From positions 124,001 through 188,000 of the forward strand of contig CAJNDS010002664.1 of the NCBI GenBank assembly GCA_905221605.1: a stretch of DNA of 64,000 nt, written 5' to 3'. Shown here piece by piece: positions 1 through 11,892 of this stretch. The translations under genes were made by a program, and so were the position numbers. Under the pieces are notes generated by a model, which was not told the DNA's origin, searched no databases, and saw only the letters and a program-made list of their open reading frames with translations. Position 1 is the stretch's first letter. Every line of letters starts with the position of its first letter. The DNA comes from Symbiodinium natans (Eukaryota > Sar > Dinophyceae > Suessiales > Symbiodiniaceae).

Positions 1-820
1 GAGATGTTGCAGGATGATGAGCCATGATGAGCCGATTATTGCGCACACGCGTGCGAAACTCGATCAACCCTTGCATCCCGAGGCGCTTCTTCCATGGCAA
101 GTGGACGAAATCGTAAGCAGGCTTCTCGTGCTCTTGAGGTTGCCAATAAAAGTTGAGAGCGTCGACGAAGTCCTGCTCAAACCAAACCCCAGGGATTTTT
201 TCAGACTTCGAGAGGATCTTCAACCAAGGGGTCCCCTTCATCCCGAGGGTGCCACCTTCAAGGGTTTAGGGTTTAGGGTTTAGGGTCCAAGCTATGGTTT
301 TCTTGATCCGACGATGAAATGCTCGGTGGGAATGGGCTTCAGGCGCTTTGCGACCTAGGCAGCAGAGCTTACCCTGTGTTTTCCAGGACTGAACCCCTAA
401 ATCCTGAACCGGGGATTCTCGGGGCAGCTTTGGGGGAAAATATAATATGGGTTCCAGGCCCCCCCTAGACCCGAAGCCTTCTATGACTCTACACCCAGAC
501 CCAGACCCTTTCTTTTTTTGGGGGGGCAGCATTTCAGCCCAACAGGGCTTCAGAATTTCGGGGTCCAAGATTTGAAAGTCCCGTACCGCCAAATTCAACA
601 TGCGAAGATCTAGAAGCATGGAATGTCGCGACGTAGGGTTCTGCTGCTCGTGAGACGAGTCAACATGATGCTGCTGTGAGACACTTCAAAGAACGGGCTT
701 AAACTCACATCGACTTGACTTAACGTCTCGGATTCCTGCTCACTACACAAGCTCCTGCTGTGCGAGCTTCTTGGAAAGCTTGAAGATGAGGGTTGTCGCA
801 TCCATATCGAGCTCTGCCAT
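1..820 (-). CDS. Unknown protein gene, 5' end, runs off left edge
   Basis: Three minus-strand exons can be joined. The first runs about 749-820 and starts at an ATG (818-820); it encodes MAELDMDATTLIFKLSKK and then a few more residues. The second is 309-354 (VAKRLKPIPTEHFIV). The third is 1-255 and continues beyond the window. Exons 2 and 3 are joined by a 53-nt intron (256-308) with a GA donor and AG acceptor, and the join keeps frame (IVG|GTLGMKG). Exon 3 is the best evidence: 85 codons without a stop and of natural composition, including GVWFEQDFVDALNFYWQP and YDFVHLPWKKRLGMQG. Another exon may lie in the 355-748 gap. I do not recognise the family. No signal peptide or membrane segment is visible. 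The coding call is firm for exon 3 and less so for the start. Confidence 0.6.
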
Positions 821-1342
821 AGGCCGGCTGCCCAAGTGCAAAAGGTCGCTAGCTAAATTCCCGTAACGAGACCTTTGTCTGCTCTAATGATGGGGATTGC
901 TGGGGATTGCTGGGGATTGCCGTGTCGGAGGATGTTGGAGGATGTCAGAGGAAGAGGGCACCGCGGCTATCGGCTATCCTAGGCCAACGCTTTACTTGTC
1001 AGCAGCCTCGGCTCTCGCCCTGCAGCAAATTTCAACAGGATTTCAGGCGCGCGCGGGGGGCGAACAATGCAACTTCCAGGGCAACAGCACATGCTGCCAG
1101 GCATGAAGCAACCGCTATTCCTGAAGAAACTACCGTGTGCATCCGTGTGCTACCACATATATGGCCAGAGCCTGAGCAGAAAGTAGAAAGCCGGTCTGAG
1201 CTTGGCACTGATTGTTCATCGTGTGGAAGCAGGTGGGCCACACGTCGTCCTCACAGCTGACTCAACTCTCTCAATATTTTCTCTCCCCCTGCCACAGAAG
1301 CATGAAGAGGCACCAGCCGTTTGCATCCAGACTGGGGCCAAC

Positions 1343-4300
1343 CTCGTGAGAGGGGCCGTTGAAGTGGAGCAGGCCGGGTGTGGTGTTGGTCACCAAGTTC
1401 TTCGGGGTCCTGAAAGCACGTGACGCTGCATCAGTGAGGCTTTGAGTAACCGTTTGCACTAACAATTGAGATGCTGGCCCCCTTGCTCCAGGACCTCGAA
1501 ACCTGGTGAGACTGCTTAGCGGAAAGGCAAAACCTGCTATCGGGTTGGGAGATGGAGTTGAGAGTGCTTTTCTTTGGCAAGGCGAAAGTGAGCGGGATGG
1601 GATCTACAGGATATTTCATGGCTCCACTGAAGAGCTAATTGATCTCGCCCCACCGCGCCTGCCCAGACTTCCATTTCTGGCAAAAAGGGCACCACGAGCT
1701 GTTCCTGCCCCACTTGCCCCACTTGCACCAGTCGCCACCCCCCCCTCCCGCATAGTACTGACTTCCAGTTGTGGCAAGTACGGCAAGTGGGGCGAGGCTG
1801 GGAGAAACGTTTAGGGCTTAGGGTTTAGGAATTTATGGCCCCAAAGGGTCACGTAAAACAAGTTGGACCACGAGCAGTTCTTGCCAGGGCATCCCCGACA
1901 TGTCTACAGAGCCCCGGGGGGGGGGGGAACTTTTCTGCATTCGCATCTACGGCCAAACCGAAAATGAGAGCTTTCTTACCGAAACACTTTTTCCCAGAAA
2001 AAGGATAGTGTTTGGGGGCCAGGAATTGTTTTGTACTTTCTTTCTTTCTTTCGTGTTGTGTACCTTCCCTTTTTGCTCGGCTTCCCAGTAAAATACAAAG
2101 GGAATGCAGGTCTTCTGGAAACGACAGAGGAAATAGAGATTTTCCTATTTATTACTACAGACGAAAGAGAAGCTGCCCTATGAAAACAGAGAGGAAATAG
2201 AGGTTTTCCTCATAAAACAGAAGCTGGAGGTTGCAGCCCCCCTCCCCCCCCGCCCCCCCAACAGTGAAGGCTTCATGATCTAAACTTGTGCCCACGGCGG
2301 CACATGCTTTCGTTTGGTTTGCGAGGAGAAAAGCGCGGAAGCATAAAACACCTTATTTCCAGCACATTCCGCAAACGTAACGACGGCAGTGTGTGCTTCC
2401 CGAAAACTTGCTGGACATCTCGGCAGAGCGAAAACAGCGAACACAGCGATTAGCTTATCCGATCGTCTGCAGCTTTCGGGAGGAAGCTGAGTCTTGAACC
2501 AGCCGTTGTTACAGGGCTCTCGCTCAAGTTCTCCAGCTTTGTACTCCAGCATATTCATGAAGACCTCAGTCCGGAATGCAACCATCGGCAACTTTGCACA
2601 GGTGTGCCACAAGGCGTGAATGCCTTACCCTTAGAGCACTGCCTCGGCGTGCTGATCTATCTGGATGTTCAGTTCCAGCGCATGTCGCATGATGACCAAC
2701 CACATGGCACCTGCGTGAACCGTCTACCAGTGTGTGAGGCCGTCATGGCTTGGACTTGAGAAGCCAGCACCCTGCTGCGACGGTGCCTTGATCATTCACG
2801 TCCTCCTGCAGTACGATTTGGTTGTTCCTCGCAAGCTAGTTGAAGCGCTCTTGCAGGTGCAGCTGCTGCAGATGCTACTAGTACCCACTTCCACGACTCT
2901 TGAATCGCCAGCCCATCCCGAGGCACAAAACTTGTGGGGGTGAGTGTGTGGATCCGGGGAGATTGTGGGGATTTGGGGAACTTTTCGACTGCAAGGGTTT
3001 GTTTTGGAGCGGTTTTGGCTGAGCATGCCTCCGCAAGACCTCGATCACTCTCGAAGCCGGTCCCATGGAAAGGCCAATATTCGGAAACCTGGGGGCATGG
3101 ATTTCCGGATTTCGCACACGCCTTGCGACCCGCGACCTGCACAAACGCTTCCTTAGTTGAGGCACCTGCGGGTAAGGGCCCTCTGCCCTGATCATCCGAC
3201 AGAAGTCCTCCGGTCTAAACCTGAGCTGAACGAAGGAGCATGGCTCAAAAGTACTAGAGCAGAGAGTGACGGCAGGTGCGTGGCTTGATCCATCGGTTGA
3301 TGGTCCATGAGATGTTCCCAAAACGAGCCTGTGCAGCGCAAGTACATCTTCTTCGCTGGAATGTTTGGATGTGTTCGGCTATTCGGGTTTCTACCTTCAG
3401 GTGCTCTGTTGGATGTGACCACCAGGCATACATGGGGTAACCCTAAACCCTAAACCCTAAACCCTAAGTAGTGTCATGACTTTTTTGGTGCAAAAAGCCA
3501 TCAGTCACCAATAGCAGCTGAGGAGCCCAATCCGCTAGATCCCAGGCCCCGTGGGACGGATCCGTATGTGGCCTCACTGTTCTAATTATGTGTTGCAACT
3601 GTAATTATAAAAGATTACATTCAAAATGTTGTATTTTCACATTTTGTATGACTATATGACTATATGACTATATTACTATATTACTATGTGACTATGTGAC
3701 TATATAACTATATTACTATATTACTATATTACTATATGACTATATGACTATATGACTATATGACTATATGACTATATGACTTGTTGAATCTATTACTATA
3801 TGACTATGCTACTACATTACGATAATCCTAACTAACTATGTTGTTCCGTATATATATATATATTCATCAAGTTAAGTTATTTGGTTCTGCGATGTTCGGA
3901 GCATCTCAGACGGCGGCCAAGGCCAACAGTTTCGCTCACCGGAGATGAGGTATGGCCTGTGCTTTGGCAGGGCGTGCTCGCATATTCACACAACGCACTT
4001 CGAGAAGGCTGGCTTTCGCTGACAAGAGATGAGCACGATATGGTAAAATACCATACAATATACTAAATTTGATACCAGCAAATATATTCACATAACATAT
4101 AACAGCCATCATGATAGGCAACAACGGCAAGGGCGTCCCCTTTAAAGACTCACTGAGGGCGAAGCGAGCCTGGCCAGCGGTTGTAGGCTGCCATGATGTC
4201 AGCCAAAGGTTGCTGGCCAGAGATTCGCAAGAGGGGGAAGTTTGGGGGATTGCTTTAGGGTTTAGGGTTGAGGATTTAGGGTTACTAGAAGCATGGCGGC

Positions 4301-4373
4301 CAGCGAAGAGGCGGCTGTTAAACTCGCAGCCATGAGCCTGGAGTAGCACATCATGGCCATCCGCAAAGATGAC
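1343..4373 (-). CDS. Possible glycosyltransferase (PLOD/GT25-like), dispersed exons
   Basis: Several minus-strand exons with AG|G acceptors lie here: about 4285-4373 (VIFADGHDVLLQAHGCEF), 3329-3433 (MYAWWSHPTEHLKVE...), about 3190-3225 (LRFRPEDFCRMI), about 3030-3143 (...SEYWPFHGTGFESDRGLAE), 2643-2710 (AMWLVIMRHALELNIQIDQ, GC donor), about 2490-2603 (VAFRTEVFMNMLEYKAGE...) and 1343-1409 (NLVTNTTPGLLHFNGPSHE, GT donor). The ADGHDVLL motif resembles the acidic metal-binding strand of lysyl-hydroxylase-type/GT25 glycosyltransferases, and GLLHFNGPS resembles their late IHxNG motif. These two motifs are the only basis for the functional guess. Further possible upstream exons are 4976-5044 (VLEYEVSKGRIASDDIVACD) and about 4550-4640. 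The exons might belong to more than one gene. Coding is fairly clear; the function and the single-gene model are tentative. Confidence 0.4.
3645..3862. repeat. ACTATATG microsatellite and AT-rich tract
   Basis: An imperfect tandem array of ACTATATG-type units runs through this stretch and ends in a short (TA)n run near 3850. It lies in a non-coding gap of the preceding minus-strand gene. A related ATAGTCATATAGT... stretch occurs at about 4910-4960. Confidence 0.9.
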
Positions 4374-5299
4374 CTTTGCTCATCAGGCGAATTTTGTGCA
4401 AGGTGTTTGCAGTGCAACCGGTATCCGACTCCTCAGCATCTGTCGAAGTGCCCGCTTCCGATGCTGCCAGCCCACCGATGGGTTAGGGTTTAGGGTTAAG
4501 GGTTTCATGAGGGTTTAGGGGTTTAGGGTTGAGGGTTGAGGGTTTCGAGTGCTTTCGAGCATCAGCATCAAGGTTTCCTTCCTCCTTCGACAGGATCGCT
4601 TGGATCTCTTGGTGCTGCTGCAGAAGAACCGTCAAACAAATGGTGAAAAGAACCTCCTGCAACAAAGCCCAACACATAGACCGCCTTCCGATAGGTTTCC
4701 TTCCTGATGCGCCTTGAGCATGGGGGAGCCCGCCCTAAAGGTAGGTAGCAGAGTGCTCACTGTAGAAACGATGGTGCTAGGGGTCTTTCAGCTAGAACAT
4801 GTGTGCAACCCGGGAATGCCTGTGAGCCTATGCCGGCCGCGACCGCGACCCCAAGAGGCTGGGGCGAAAACCCGGAGCGTGCAAAAATGCAGAAACAACC
4901 ATGGTAATAGAGTCATATAGTCATATAGTAATATAGCAATATAGTAGTATAGTAATGTAGTACATGGGCTAAGAAGACCAATCCATCGCAAGCGACGATG
5001 TCATCGGAAGCAATGCGCCCTTTGCTGACCTCATACTCCAAGACCTGGCGTGAGTCTGGTGTCCCTGGCATCCCCGTGCTGACTCGACCATTACGACAAG
5101 CCTAAGACGGCTGGCGAGAACTGTGATCGCCCGGAATCAAAGCCCTATACTGCGCACATTCAGGCGCCCAGCCGGCCTCTTGGAGCATGAGAAACCTGAT
5201 CTCATGCTGCGGAACGCATGGAACCTCTGGTCATGGCTTCAGGGTGTCGCCAAGTCACTTCAGGGTAGGCGAGTGGTTGTGGATCAAGATGTATCCGGG

Positions 5300-5990
5300 C
5301 CTTCACGGCACTTGAACACGTTGACACATCCCCCCCCCCCCCCCCCCCCCCCCCCCCCAGGTCTACGGCCAAAACAAGCACCTTGCCTTTTGCTGAGGCC
5401 CATAACACGGAGGACTCCGCCAAGCTCGACAGTGGCCTCGAGAGGCATCCATGAGAAGCACGCTAAGCAGCTCATGCCCGAGCACGTGGGCACTCACATG
5501 GCTTCCCTAGCACAGTTCAAACCAAGCTCAACCCTAACCCTAAACCCCTCAACCCTAAGCCCTAAACCCTCAACCCAGACCACCCTAAACCCCCCATAAA
5601 CCTTAAACCCTAAACTTGCCCCTAAAAACCCTAAACACCCTGCCTCTGCCAGCACGCAGAGCCCGGGATGTGGGATCTCGGGAAGCGCTGCGTTCAGAGG
5701 GCTGCACGGGTCAGCCCCGCCGAGCCCCAAGCCGTATCCGAGAAGGTGTAGAAGTGAATCTGACCTTATTTTAGGGTTAGGTTTTGGGGTTTGGGGTTTA
5801 GGATTTAGGGTGTATACACTTGCAGCTCCTGCTACGTAGTTGTCTTCGACGTTTCTGCACAAATCGCAGGATGTGATGCCACTCCTTGAATGAGTGAGTG
5901 TATCAGACTTGTCACAAGATACGTTTTGCAATGCTGGCCGGGCTGCGACGTGCGGCTTGCCCAGACAGGAAGAAGGCCTCAACTGGCTGA
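5300..5990. other. Non-coding stretch: 28-bp poly-C and telomere-like repeats
   Basis: A run of about 28 C bases lies at 5331-5358. Degenerate CCCTAAA units follow at about 5530-5630, and TTTAGGG units at 5770-5810. A plus-strand frame of 158 codons crosses the poly-C (5123-5599) but encodes a proline run and telomere-derived residues. Its first half (about 5100-5320) has protein-like composition and could be a plus-strand exon, but nothing supports this further. Confidence 0.5.
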
Positions 5991-5995
5991 GCGGT

Positions 5996-6245
5996 TCAAT
6001 GCTTGCAGCGCAGCTCGTATAGCTTTGTCATCTCGTGAGCAACCCGCTGAATGAAAAATATTGGTGAAGTCTCGGCCCAACTTGTGGCCTGGTCATTCCA
6101 AAAGCCAAGACCAAAAACACCGTAACACGTGGAGGGTTCAGCCTTGCCAGCCGGAGGGGAGAATTGATCGAAAAAGAGCTTGACTTCATGCTTCACCGCC
6201 AAATCCACACTATGCGAGACGACATTCTTCTTTCCATTTCTTTCC
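5996..6245 (-). CDS. Terminal exon of an unknown protein
   Basis: An 82-codon minus-strand exon follows an acceptor TGCAG|G at 6246 and ends in TGA at 5996-5998. It encodes ...VDLAVKHEVKLFFDQFSPP..., then CYGVFGLGFWNDQATSWAET, then IFFIQRVAHEMTKLYELRCK at the C-terminus. Composition and the lack of stops support coding. I cannot name the family and see no membrane segment or known motif. The upstream exons, toward higher coordinates, were not identified. The next 900 bp (6250-7190) has only short weak frames, with one pyrimidine-rich stretch at 6500-6570. Confidence 0.55.
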
Positions 6246-7188
6246 CTGCAGCGTGTTACCATGCCGCACGTCTTGCTTTCAAGCCTGAAGCTCGACCGCC
6301 CTGACCGGTCCCAAATATAGGGCCCAGCGCAATGTAGTCAGATCTTTCCGTGCGTTTCGGTCCGAAAAATTCTCAGCATCCCACACTCTCAAAACTCGGA
6401 AATGCTGTCCCTGCCACGTCATTTGCCTCTGGGATCCTTAAAGGCGCGTGTGCGCGAGTTGTTTACGTCCGGTTGCAACTTTGTTTTTGGCCTGAAAACA
6501 ACGTCATCTCTGGTTCGTCCTTCCTTCTTCCCCGTGAGTCCTGTCTCCGTCTTTCTTCTCTCTTCCCGCAGATGCGAAGGGTCAGGCGGAGACCCTCCCC
6601 CCCGCGCTGTCACACACCCATATTAATGTCTGATGTCGTGGTTCCACCACGTCGTCGCCGAGAGAACGGAGCACACAGCGCAAGAATCTCTGAAAAGCTC
6701 TTCTGGGTTTGCGGGTGGGGGGGAGCCGCCCTTCCTGTCCTCCCTCTGACGTCACTCATAGCATCTAAGAACTGTCGGGCCTTCTTCTTACGCAATCATG
6801 GGATGGAGGGTCTTCTCATTTCAGGGACCCTCAACTAGCTCAAGATGGTGATGAGCCGAGTGGCCCCCCAGCAGGCCACAAGCAAACGCCACATTTTTGG
6901 GCCACGGTCGTCATCTCAAAGCCCTCCTGGTGCCTGGCACTCGTGAGGACCCCATAGGCCCTTCTCATGTGAACGTGCACCCACTCTTGCTCATGTCCCC
7001 CGCCCTGTCGAGGGAGCGCCCTCGCGGTGTTCATGGCACTACGCAGGCACGGAAGGCTTGAGAAAGGCTTCCTAAGAGTTTCCTCAACTTTGAGGCTGCG
7101 CTGTGGGGTCGTGGGCTATGGACGACTCGATGCTGACAACCGACTCTTCCTCAGATTACATGTTGCTATATGTTGCTCCTCTTCCGCA

Positions 7189-7268
7189 CTAGGTGCTTGA
7201 CTGGAAGCTCGGTATGACGCTTTCAAGCTCAGGCTTGACAAAGGCCAACAACCAGATGATGTAACTAC
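7189..7268 (-). CDS. Candidate small terminal exon
   Basis: After a TTCCAG|GT acceptor there are 25 codons in frame (SYIIWLLAFVKPELESVIPS...) ending in TAG at 7189-7191. Another plausible minus-strand exon lies at about 7525-7610 (HLVADVKVVKLPELVPSP). Both look coding by composition only; the function is unknown. Confidence 0.3.
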
Positions 7269-8426
7269 CTGGAAGCAGGGTGCTGGCAAGTAACTAACTG
7301 CCACATGTGCTTTTAGATTGCAGACTGGCAGCCGATAAGATGACCCACCCACCCAGCCAAAACCCCAAAGCCGTAGCAGAACGATTCATGAGGTGCTCGT
7401 GGGCGTCAAGCAGGAAGCAAGGACAGCTCGCAGGGCAACATGAGCAATGAACGTGGCGCTCGTTGTTTCGTCTCCGTCTGGCACAAACGGGCTCAGCGCC
7501 TGATCCAGAAGCAAAGGACTGCAACTGCCCAGGGAGAAGGTGAGGGCACGAGCTCCGGCAATTTCACAACTTTTACATCAGCCACAAGATGCCTTGACCC
7601 CTTGAGATCCCTTGAGTCAGCATGCTCGTGTGCGCAGCCTTTGCCCCATGTCGGCTGAGCCGTGCAGTGCGGAGATTTCCCCCAAGCGGATGGACAAACC
7701 TTCCACCTCACGACTTGGCTGGAGGGTGTGTAGGGAACTCTGGGGGAAGAGTGTCAGAGTTTAGCCATTTTTGCCTCGCCCTCCTACCGGCATCTGAGCT
7801 TTCGACTGCCTGCTGCATGGTGGTTAGTCCACGCGAAGCGCTCCTCGGTTCTGCTTTGGGCCGAGGATGGCCCAGGGCTGAAAACTTTGGACCATCTTCA
7901 GACTGCAAACCTCCAATGGACCTGTCGGACCAATAGAGGATGCCCTGTACCCCGTTTATACCCCATATAGAAGAGAATCTCCTTGAAGGGACCCCCAAAA
8001 GGGTACCCCTATTATTTTCAGAAAACCCCCCTATATGAGTAGAGTTCGCAGCCAAGGCTGCATCATGCTGCAGTCGAGCATCTGCTCCGCTGCGGTCTGG
8101 CGGTCGGCAAGGCGTCGCACCTGACGAGCCCATTAGCTCTAAGACTGGATGGTTTAGGGGTTTCAGGTTTAGGGTTTAGGGATTGGCTCCGGGCTTCAGT
8201 ATCCAGGGATATTGAAGGTGCCAAAAGGACCGGCTGCCGAAGGCTTTGCATCGCAGCCTTCTCTTCAATACGACCACTACCTCTGCACCTACTGTGGGTG
8301 CGTGCGTGCGCAAAACCCCGGAAGCCCTTGCTGGCGAAGCACATCGATCATACAACCCTCAAACCTTGCCGTACAAGTTGAGCAGTTTCATGGTCACGAT
8401 ACCTTGCAAGACCCTATTTTTCAGGC

Positions 8427-8624
8427 CGGCGCTTCCTCCGCCAGCCCTTCCCATCGCGACCACAGCTTCTTCAATTGAGCCTCAGGTGGTGCAGCGCAAT
8501 CCCCTCTTCCCCTGCGCACAGCTGCATCCATGAGCAAAACAGCAGAAAAAAACAGCAGCATTGCTGGGGCTCTTACTTCCTCTGCCTCTGCTCTCTCAGC
8601 CCACGGCATCTGATTCGGTGGCAC
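8427..8624 (-). CDS. Two short exons of an unknown helical protein
   Basis: Exon 8577-8624 (VPPNQMPWAERAEAEE) has a CAG|G acceptor and a textbook GTAAGAG donor. Exon 8427-8480 (AQLKKLWSRWEGLAEEAP) follows, with a GAG|G acceptor and a GC donor. Both are phase 0 and helix-forming, the pattern seen in the coiled-coil genes elsewhere in the window. The rest of the gene was not found. Confidence 0.4.
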
Positions 8625-8639
8625 CTGCTGCTGTGGATT

Positions 8640-11600
8640 TGACCCCAAGCGTTTGGGTAGTTCCCCCAAAAGGGGTACCCCCCATACACCCCCCAATACT
8701 ATATTAATCCTTGTTGGAGAAACCCCCAAAAAGGGTACCCCCCCCCCCCCCCCCTCCGTTTTCGGAAACCCCCATTTGAGTGCTAGGAGTATCACATTGC
8801 AGCGCGGGGCGGAATGCCAAAAGATGACCGCAAGGGACCCGCAAGTCCACCTCCGCTTCCGCGAGGCTCGAGGCTGTGATGGGTTCACCTTGGGGTTTAG
8901 GTAGCGTTTGGGGTTCGGGGTTCGGGGTTTGGGGTTTGGGGTTGAGGGTTGAGGGTTTGGGGTTTAGGTTGGTTAGCTCTCTTTCCGACGCATCTTCCCA
9001 ATGTTTCCAGCTGTGTCCCAGGCTGAGGCCATCCATGGGAGATTGCGCGCGGCTGCGACCTCTCCAACGAATTCTGATACTGGTAGTACAAAAACAAGCA
9101 GAATAATGATAAGAAGAAGAATAGTAACAATAAGACGAAGAATAACAATAACAAACACTAACACTGATGTCCTTCGGAGGATTCCGGGCAGGTTTTCCAC
9201 CCTGTTACGAGCACCTCAGGCCGGAACAGAGTGCAAGTAGCTGCCTGCGAAGCTCGATGCTGTCCTGCTCAGCTGAAAACCTACACGGGGGTTTCCGAAC
9301 TTAGGGGTACCTTATTTCAGTACCATATGACAAAGGAGTCCTACTATTTGGGGGCGGGGTGTATATTAAGGTTCCCTAATATCGTAAACTCCCACACTGG
9401 TCTGGGTCATGGCCTCTTGGAGCCTCTTGGAATGGCTCTTTCCCTCACTGGACTCTCCAAACCTTCGAACCTCACTCGACGTGCCGCGCAGGATCAGCAT
9501 CTCATCTGAAGTAGGGTTTATTCCTTGTATCCCCAAAGGGACACCGAATATGTACACTTACCAGTAACAGCAAAATATAAACCCTGTTTCATCTGATGGA
9601 TGGACCTGGCCTCCACGGTCTCGATGAGTTGGCAACGCACCTGTTTATGGACATGAATCTCCTTTGCAAGGGCTGAAGGACTTCGAACAACGGCTCAGGT
9701 GCGGGCGCTCTCAATCTCGGCCGCCGTGCTGCTGTTGCCCTTTCAATCGTGAATTGGGCCGTGCCAGTCTGTTGTATGAGCTTTGCTGAGCAGGCAAGCC
9801 TTACGAATCACTTGGTCTTCTTAAGTGAACACGAACGGTAGACTCCTGACGCACTGCACCCCACTGCAACCTGCGACAGCTGGTCCGAGAAGCTTCGAGC
9901 CTGACGGCCGGAAGCTGGTCATGATGCAGAGAAAGCCAGAATGGTAGGCACGCGAGCAGCGTTTCGGAAGTGGACCAGCAAGAAACTTCACTCAGCCCCG
10001 GAAACTCAGTTCTGTAGCACTTTGAACCCCGCTGCTCTGTCATGACCTTGTGGGATGATCCTTCACTGAAGCTGTGGCAGAAGGCGGAAGAGCTGCTTGT
10101 TTCTGATTCCAGCTTTTGTGCTCTCCTGCTCATGGCAGCCAGGCAGCTGGCCCACCGCTGCAAGGCAGAGCGCCCCATATGCACAGACAGCAATTGGGGC
10201 TTTCCGACAACAGGGGGCCCCTAATAAAATACCCCCAAATAGTAAGTTTCCCTGATAACCAGTATATAATACCCCCAAATAGTAAGATTCCCTGATAATA
10301 ATTTCAATAAGGCACCCCTCATGTCGAAGAAGCCCCAACTGAAGAATCTGCCCCCGAATTCCTCCCCCAAAGGGGGGGGGGCTCAGAGCTGCCGGAGCCC
10401 GGTCGCCTCGAGGGCTCTCCTCGAAGCAGCTTGGGGTCACTTCATACATATATATATATGTATACATATATATATATATGTATTTGTATATATATATATA
10501 TATGGGTGGCTGTCAATATTCCTTCTTCCAGGAACGGCGGATGCTTAAAAAAGGATTTCGAAGGTCTGGAACGATGGCTTTGGCAAGTACGGAAGCGTAG
10601 CAAAAATTCTTGCTCCCGATGCAAAAACCTCGCAAAACACACTAGCGCCGTCATTTTAAGACTCAGGCATCGTCTTCGGAACTACTGGAGCTACTTGAGC
10701 TCGAGCTAGTAGTACTTTGCTCTTCCAGGTTGGCCATGAATCAAATCAGCTGTCTTAGTACTGCTTTATGTCTTGGATGGGCACGTGGCCACCGCAAGCA
10801 GTTTCCCTTCATATTTGCTAGCGCGATGCTAGCGCCAACCTAGCGCATATTTCGCCGCATCACTTTAGACTTTTGGCACGCCGGCAGTATGCATCAGGAG
10901 CAACCACAGGGTTTAGGGTGTAGGGTTCAGGGTGTGTAACCCAATGTTCCACAGTCTTACCTAAGCCGCAGGCCGCCTATACTACTTAAGCTTCCCGAAG
11001 CTGGATCGCTCTAAACCCTAAACCCTACACGCTAAACCCCAAAATGTTAGCCTTTGGAAAGGAACACCTAGCGCCACGCTAGCGCTATCCTAGCGCCTAC
11101 ATGGGGAAGAGCCTGAAACCTGCATATACGCATGGTGCCGCCTTGTGGCGAAGACATAAACCAGCAAGAGCGGAACTTCATATCGCACTTCCATCATATT
11201 TTACATACATGGTATTTTGACGTCCGCCCATATATATATATATATATGCTGCCAGCGCTTCTACTTGTAGAGCTGTGCCAAGTGGCCATAAGATGTGCCA
11301 AAATCATTGCAGGCGGGCATCAACAGGGCAGGGACGTGTTGTTGATTTCGAATTTGCTCCTTGGATGATGTACTTTTCTCGACTTTCCTCACGCCAATAT
11401 GAGGGGCATGCGGATGTTCTGAAGGGTCAAGGAGCAGCAGCCGCGAAGTTTAGCGAGCAGGTGCTTCTACTGCCTTAAACCCCAACCTCCGGCTAGAGGG
11501 CTAGTTGTCTCAGCTGCGGATGCGCCGAGATGTCTGCAAGGATGGCATGATACCCCAAACTCAAGAAACCGGACTTGCCGCAAGGTCTCGCAGCTTTCGA

Positions 11601-11880
11601 TGGCTGCACCGTACGTGACCAGATTTGGCTCCACGTCGTGTCGCGCTTCCTCTCGGGCAGAAAGGCGTTTCGGGAATAACGTTTCACGGCTTGGGCCTTT
11701 TGAAGGTCCAGCGGTCGATGGGCAACGTCTACAACTCAAAGCTCAGAGCTCAGAGACCTTCTGGGTTGCTATTCAGGAGCTTCAATCAGTTTTAACCACA
11801 ACATGACTTTGGTACTGGTATCCTGGACTTCTGTGGCCACTTGGCAGGAGTGCAGTGCTTTGAACTTTGCGTGAGCCCAT
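8640..11880. other. Long region without resolved genes; small fold-back elements and AT repeats
   Basis: This stretch holds two imperfect copies of fold-back family B (8650-8777 and 9286-9394), one family C element (9509-9592), a separate palindromic element (10194-10338), telomere-like repeats at about 8890-8965, 10905-10935 and 11010-11035, a purine-rich AATAATAAGAAG tract (9100-9165) and (TA)n runs at 10443-10503 and 11230-11246. A minus-strand PPR-like scrap lies near 11600-11650 (VEPNLVTYGAAIESCE). The frame at 9801-10193 looks helical on both strands and I could not decide its strand. Confidence 0.5.
10194..10338. mobile_element. Palindromic element with internal duplication
   Basis: The left end TTGGGGCTTTCCGACA is matched in reverse complement by the right end TGTCGAAGAAGCCCCAA. 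Inside, a unit containing ATACCCCCAAATAGTAAG occurs twice about 45 bp apart, each followed by TTCCCTGATAA. It has no coding capacity. It looks like a MITE-type insertion. Confidence 0.6.
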
Positions 11881-11892
11881 CACAAGCGCATG

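Noticed and set aside
10042-10224. Plus-strand helical frame (LKLWQKAEELLVSDSS)
   Set aside because: The minus strand is equally plausible (a weak PPR-like helix); with no splice site or second exon on either strand it was left unannotated.
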